The notes beneath the pieces are model-generated. The model ran no database searches, had not been told where the DNA came from, and was given only the letters and a program-made list of their open reading frames with translations. DNA of 45,393 nt from CAZAFD01 sp964484785 (GTDB lineage: Bacteria > Pseudomonadota > Alphaproteobacteria > Rickettsiales > UBA1997), in NCBI GenBank assembly GCA_964484785.1, contig CAZAFD010000004.1:1-45393 (forward strand), read 5' to 3'. A program made the position numbers and the translations under genes. Below are positions 42,052-45,393 of this stretch, piece after piece. The number at the start of each line of letters is the position of its first letter. Within the stretch, counting starts at the first letter, position 1.

Positions 42052-43128
42052 ATGAAAAATATACTAAACCTTACACTAGAGCAACTACAAGAAGATTTAT
42101 TAATACAAGGTCTTAAGACTTTTGTAGCTAAACAAATATGGACATGGCTTTACCGCAAAGGAGCAAGAGACTTTAATAGCATGACAGACATATCTAAAAA
42201 GACTATTGTCTGGTTAAAAGAAAACTATATAATTTATCGTCCAAAGGTAATTACTCACTTAGTATCTGCAGATAAAACAGTTAAATGGTTATTAGAACTA
42301 GAAGATTCCAATAAAATAGAATTAGTATATATACCAGAAGAAGATAGGGGTACATTGTGTATATCGTCACAGGTTGGTTGTCCAATGGGTTGTAAATTCT
42401 GTAATACAGCAACCCAAGGTCTAATCAGAAATCTAGAAACTTTTGAAATAGTAAGTCAGTTCATGTTAGCTCGAGATTATCTAGGTGAATGGAATAATTT
42501 AGACAAGGCCATAGGATATGGTAGAAAAATAACAAATATAGTAATGATGGGTATGGGAGAGCCCTTATTAAACTATGATAATATAGTAAAAACTATACAA
42601 ATCTTGAATGAAAAAAGTGGTATAGCCTTTTCTAACCGAAGAATTACTCTATCAACCTGCGGCATTGTCGATAAGATATATGACTTAGCTAAAGACATCA
42701 AAATTAATCTAGCAATATCCCTACATGCACCGATAGACTCTTTAAGACAAGAAATTATGCCCGTGGCAAAAAAATATTCGATAAAAGATTTAATGCTGGC
42801 CTGTCAGTTTTACGCCAAGCAAACAAATTATCGCAGAATAACCTTTGAATATATAATGTTGGACGATATCAACGATAAAAAAGAGCATGCTGCTACCTTG
42901 GTGAATTTAGTAAAAACATATAAACTACCAGCAAAGTTTAATTTAATACCATTTAATCCTTGGAAGGGATGTATCTTTACCAAGGCCTCCAGCATAAAGA
43001 AAATTAATGACTTTGCTAAAATCATAAATAATGCTGGATATCCATGTCCAGTCAGACTTTCAAGAGGCCAAGATATTATGGCTGCTTGTGGCCAATTAAA
43101 AAGCTCCCATGAAGATCGAGAAAATTAA
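42052..43128 (+). CDS. rlmN: Dual-specificity 23S rRNA / tRNA methyltransferase RlmN
   Basis: This radical SAM enzyme methylates C2 of adenosine in 23S rRNA A2503 and in some tRNAs. The iron-sulfur motif is GCPMGCKFC (Cys110, 114, 117), with MMGMGEPLLNYDN near 164, RRITLSTCG near 198, and the conserved C-terminal MAACGQL. At 358 residues it is normal. It starts 6 bases after recJ and is likely co-transcribed. Confidence 0.96.
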   Translation: MKNILNLTLEQLQEDLLIQGLKTFVAKQIWTWLYRKGARDFNSMTDISKKTIVWLKENYIIYRPKVITHLVSADKTVKWLLELEDSNKIELVYIPEEDRGTLCISSQVGCPMGCKFCNTATQGLIRNLETFEIVSQFMLARDYLGEWNNLDKAIGYGRKITNIVMMGMGEPLLNYDNIVKTIQILNEKSGIAFSNRRITLSTCGIVDKIYDLAKDIKINLAISLHAPIDSLRQEIMPVAKKYSIKDLMLACQFYAKQTNYRRITFEYIMLDDINDKKEHAATLVNLVKTYKLPAKFNLIPFNPWKGCIFTKASSIKKINDFAKIINNAGYPCPVRLSRGQDIMAACGQLKSSHEDREN

Positions 43129-43199
43129 ATTGTATTGAATTTAAATAACAAAAAATTACCATTAATATCATTATAGCTAATCATTAGTCACGTCATATA

Positions 43200-44162
43200 A
43201 TGAAAAAACACAGCATAATTGCAGTTTTATTACTAATTGTTATCACATCTTGTACATTTAATTTTAAAAACAAAGACAAGTATAATGATAATGATATTTT
43301 TGAGTATAATGATTTTAAATCAGAATTAGTATTAAAATACAGACAATATGCTACTCTTGTAAAAGAGAGAGGACAAAAAAATAGTTATAATTATTTTACT
43401 AAACAAAGTCAGTTGGTTTATAGCAATGCTGCCGACGAAGTATTATTAAATACCAATAGTAGCAATAATCTTATATTTACAGAAGATTTACGATTTAAAT
43501 TATTAGACTATAGAAATAGACTCCTAAATCTAGCAAAGCAGCACAACCTTAAAAAGGTATACCCTATAAAAACAGCTAATTTATTTTTCTTCTTAGACTG
43601 TTGGGGATATTATTCTTTAAAGGAAAACGAAATTAATCAAGCAAATTACTGTCAAAGAAACTTCATGAATCTTTTTATAACTCTGGAAAGAAGTTTAACA
43701 CAGGAGGAATATATATCATATGAAGCCCAAGACAAGAAAACAAATCTTACAAATGAAGAAAAAGAAAAATTTAGTAGATTTGATAACGATAATTTAATAA
43801 ATATATACTTTGATCTAAATAGTTACAAGCTAAATGCTACCGCAACACAAGATATTAAAACTTTTTTGAAATACCTATCAAATGTCATGGATGATTACAA
43901 AATTACACTTATTGGTCATGCAGATAGAACGGGAAAAGTTTTATATAATAATGAATTATCAAGAAAAAGAGCCAGAACTGTATACAACATTTTAGTAAAA
44001 AATGGTGTACCCCCAAGTCTTATTTCTATAGAAAATAGTGGCTCTAAAAAACCAGGAGTAATAACCAATGCACAAACCATAAATAAATTAAATAGAAGAG
44101 TGGAAATAAAATTAGAGAAAAATACCGATCTAGAACAGGATTATCTTCCACAACCACTTTAG
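43200..44162 (+). CDS. OmpA/Pal-like peptidoglycan-associated lipoprotein
   Basis: The N-terminus is a signal peptide with lipobox (LLLIVITSC, Cys18), placing it as a lipoprotein, probably in the outer membrane. A polar stretch of about 170 residues without a recognised domain follows. The last about 115 residues form an OmpA C-terminal domain: NIYFDLNSYKLNATA, ITLIGHADRTGKVLYNNEL, SRKRARTVYNIL and NRRVEIKLE. The domain binds meso-diaminopimelate peptidoglycan. At 320 residues it is much longer than Pal; the extra region is lineage-specific as far as I can see. Confidence 0.88.
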   Translation: MKKHSIIAVLLLIVITSCTFNFKNKDKYNDNDIFEYNDFKSELVLKYRQYATLVKERGQKNSYNYFTKQSQLVYSNAADEVLLNTNSSNNLIFTEDLRFKLLDYRNRLLNLAKQHNLKKVYPIKTANLFFFLDCWGYYSLKENEINQANYCQRNFMNLFITLERSLTQEEYISYEAQDKKTNLTNEEKEKFSRFDNDNLINIYFDLNSYKLNATATQDIKTFLKYLSNVMDDYKITLIGHADRTGKVLYNNELSRKRARTVYNILVKNGVPPSLISIENSGSKKPGVITNAQTINKLNRRVEIKLEKNTDLEQDYLPQPL

Positions 44163-44202
44163 TAAAGCCCGATAAATTTATTTAAAATGGTGTAACCTAG
44201 TT

Positions 44203-44907
44203 ATGCTTCCCATAATTGATATAACAAATTTTACTTTACAGGATTATCCAGAGCATACAGCGTGTATTATCTGGTTTGGTGGTTGTAATTTAAGATGTCG
44301 CTATTGCCAAAATCCAGATCTTGTATTAAGCACACAAAGCTTTATTCCAGAAACCAAGATACTTAACTTCTTAAAAAAGAGAACAAACCTCATAGAAGGC
44401 GTTGTATTATCAGGAGGAGAATGCACCTTAAATAGGGATTTAATTTCTTTTGTGGAAGAAATAAAAAAAATTAATTTTAAAATTAAAATAGATACAAACG
44501 GCCTGAATTTTAATATAATTCATGAACTTGTGGAGAATAATTTGATAGACTTTGTGGCTCTAGATTTCAAGGCACCAAGAGATAAATTTAAACTTGTCAC
44601 ACAATATGATAGATATAATGATTTTGAAAAAACATTAGTATACCTAGCACAAGAAAATAATAAGAAAAATATTGATTTAGAGGTCAGAACAACAGTCCAC
44701 ACAGACTTACTTCAGGAAACCGATATAAATGCTATTATCTTAGAACTAAAAAACCTAAATTTTAGAGGTAATTTTTGTATACAAAATTTCAGAAATGACA
44801 ACAACAAAATTCTAACACCTATGCAACCTCAGGTTGGGGTTTTGGAAAAAAATTTAATACAAAAACCCATCGGATTTAATATAATATATAGAAACTTTTT
44901 TGATTAA
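44203..44907 (+). CDS. nrdG: Anaerobic ribonucleotide-reductase-type activating radical SAM protein (NrdG-like)
   Basis: The 234-residue radical SAM protein has the cluster motif GGCNLRCRYCQNP (Cys28, 32, 35), preceded by the family opening DITNFTLQDYPEHTACIIWFGG. LSGGECTLNRDLISF and KIDTNGLN follow. This matches the TIGR02495-type activases that put the glycyl radical on class III ribonucleotide reductase. The reductase gene nrdD is not in the window. Other glycyl-radical enzyme activases are alternatives. It suggests DNA precursor synthesis without oxygen. Confidence 0.85.
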   Translation: MLPIIDITNFTLQDYPEHTACIIWFGGCNLRCRYCQNPDLVLSTQSFIPETKILNFLKKRTNLIEGVVLSGGECTLNRDLISFVEEIKKINFKIKIDTNGLNFNIIHELVENNLIDFVALDFKAPRDKFKLVTQYDRYNDFEKTLVYLAQENNKKNIDLEVRTTVHTDLLQETDINAIILELKNLNFRGNFCIQNFRNDNNKILTPMQPQVGVLEKNLIQKPIGFNIIYRNFFD

Positions 44908-44922
44908 AAACAAAAGAAACCA

Positions 44923-44960
44923 AGTGAAGTATACCTATAAAACGTATACTCCACTCTTTT
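44923..44960 (+). terminator. Intrinsic terminator after nrdG
   Basis: AGTGAAGTATAC at 44923-44934 pairs with GTATACTCCACT at 44944-44955 (12 bp, one A-C mismatch, 9-base loop), followed by CTTTT. It lies 15 bases after the nrdG stop. Confidence 0.85.
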
Positions 44961-45180
44961 AAGGAGGCACCTCGAGTATAAATATTTAATATTAAAAAAC
45001 AACCCCTCGTAATACAAAATTACATTTATATATTACAACCTCTTTTATATCTGTTGTGCAATCATAAACACCTATTTTACATTTTATTTTCTGAGTCAAG
45101 AGCAATAAATTATTGCTTTAAAATTATCTTAATATATACAAATTTGTATCGAATTATATAAAAAATATCAGATTCATCTT
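44961..45180. other. Gap between nrdG terminator and rsmG, with a perfect palindrome
   Basis: About 220 A/T-rich bases without a gene. ATACAAATTTGTAT at 45136-45149 is a perfect 14-bp palindrome, 31 bases before the rsmG start, where an operator could lie. No clear promoter or RNA gene is seen. Confidence 0.45.
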
Positions 45181-45393
45181 ATGCTTGATATGTTGAATAG
45201 TTTGCCACCCGAGGTTGTAGAATTACTAAAAAAATATGTATCGATATTATTAGAATGGAATAAAAGAATAAATTTAATAGGAAGTACAACTATATCTAAT
45301 ATTTATGAACGACATATATTAGATTCAGTACAGTTATTAAATCAACTAACCCCCCATGAAATTGAACATAGCACCTTTGCAGATTTTGGAACA
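45181..45393 (+). CDS. rsmG: 16S rRNA (guanine527-N7)-methyltransferase RsmG, 3'-truncated by the window edge
   Basis: The visible 71 residues match the N-terminus of RsmG/GidB: the start helix, then LLEWNKRINLIGSTT near residue 22, IYERHILDSVQLL near 40, and the beginning of the SAM-binding motif (FADFGT). The reading frame is open to the window end. RsmG often follows mnmG; here nrdG precedes it instead, separated by a terminator. Confidence 0.9.
   Translation, partial: MLDMLNSLPPEVVELLKKYVSILLEWNKRINLIGSTTISNIYERHILDSVQLLNQLTPHEIEHSTFADFGT

Noticed and set aside
1..45393. CRISPR array, insertion sequence, prophage or toxin-antitoxin pair
   Set aside because: No regularly spaced direct repeats, transposase, integrase or typical toxin-antitoxin gene pair was seen on reading both strands.

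Overview
The window is a compact, strongly AT-rich stretch of bacterial chromosome (about one third G+C by eye). It holds roughly 48 protein genes and one tRNA, with very short gaps. Several markers point to an alphaproteobacterium, most likely a reduced, Rickettsiales-like one. These are a DUF1013/TrcR-type regulator, a folK-folP fusion, a VirB8-VirB9 pair detached from any other type IV secretion genes, a DUF2066 protein next to an AI-2E-family permease, and a tiny lipoprotein resembling a Rickettsia-type family. The lineage is inference. Rubrerythrin and an anaerobic ribonucleotide-reductase-type activase suggest life with little oxygen. MraY, MurF, MurC and MurD show that peptidoglycan synthesis is kept. 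An acetolactate synthase regulatory subunit and ArgR hint at more amino-acid metabolism or regulation than a strict intracellular parasite usually keeps.

Layout. 1-2588: end of an unrecognised gene, then a lipoprotein secretin of the type IV pilus/MSHA kind. 2692-5177: a degenerate inositol-monophosphatase-like protein and an unusual RsfS-MurC fusion, closed by a strong terminator. 5243-8126 (minus): pyrH, a phosphoglycerate-mutase-like gene, psd and pssA. 8210-9018: an isolated unit with a near-consensus promoter, an orphan very basic protein and a perfect terminator. 9047-12799 (minus): argR, ABC permease, folC, rph. 12964-15460 (minus): murF, mraY. 15472-15957: the longest gene-free stretch. 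15958-16704: an orphan prepilin-like protein. 16760-18730 (minus): an ABC-F ATPase and secG. 18921-22418: an atypical thymidine kinase convergent with small lipoprotein, ctpA and folKP.

22525-26513 (plus): sppA, virB8, virB9, gpsA, tsaE. 26554-27135: rubrerythrin. 27290-31342 (plus): murD, cmk, rpsA, tRNA-Arg(CCT). 31369-36725 (minus): ogt, rpsU, ilvN-like, aspS, PH-domain protein, DUF1013, plsC. 36838-45393 (plus): DUF2066 protein, AI-2E permease, MerR regulator, mlaF, recJ split by one in-frame stop, rlmN, an OmpA-like lipoprotein, an NrdG-like activase and the start of rsmG.

The themes are envelope building (phosphatidylethanolamine synthesis, peptidoglycan ligases, lipoproteins, envelope proteases), surface machines (secretin, prepilin, VirB8/VirB9) and core information processing. 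The strongest unusual signals are the RsfS-MurC fusion with MurC/MurD motifs unlike those usual in proteobacteria, the self-contained orphan basic gene, the in-frame stop in recJ, and a set of enzymes with altered catalytic or ligand-binding motifs (SuhB-like, Tdk, ArgR, MurF).
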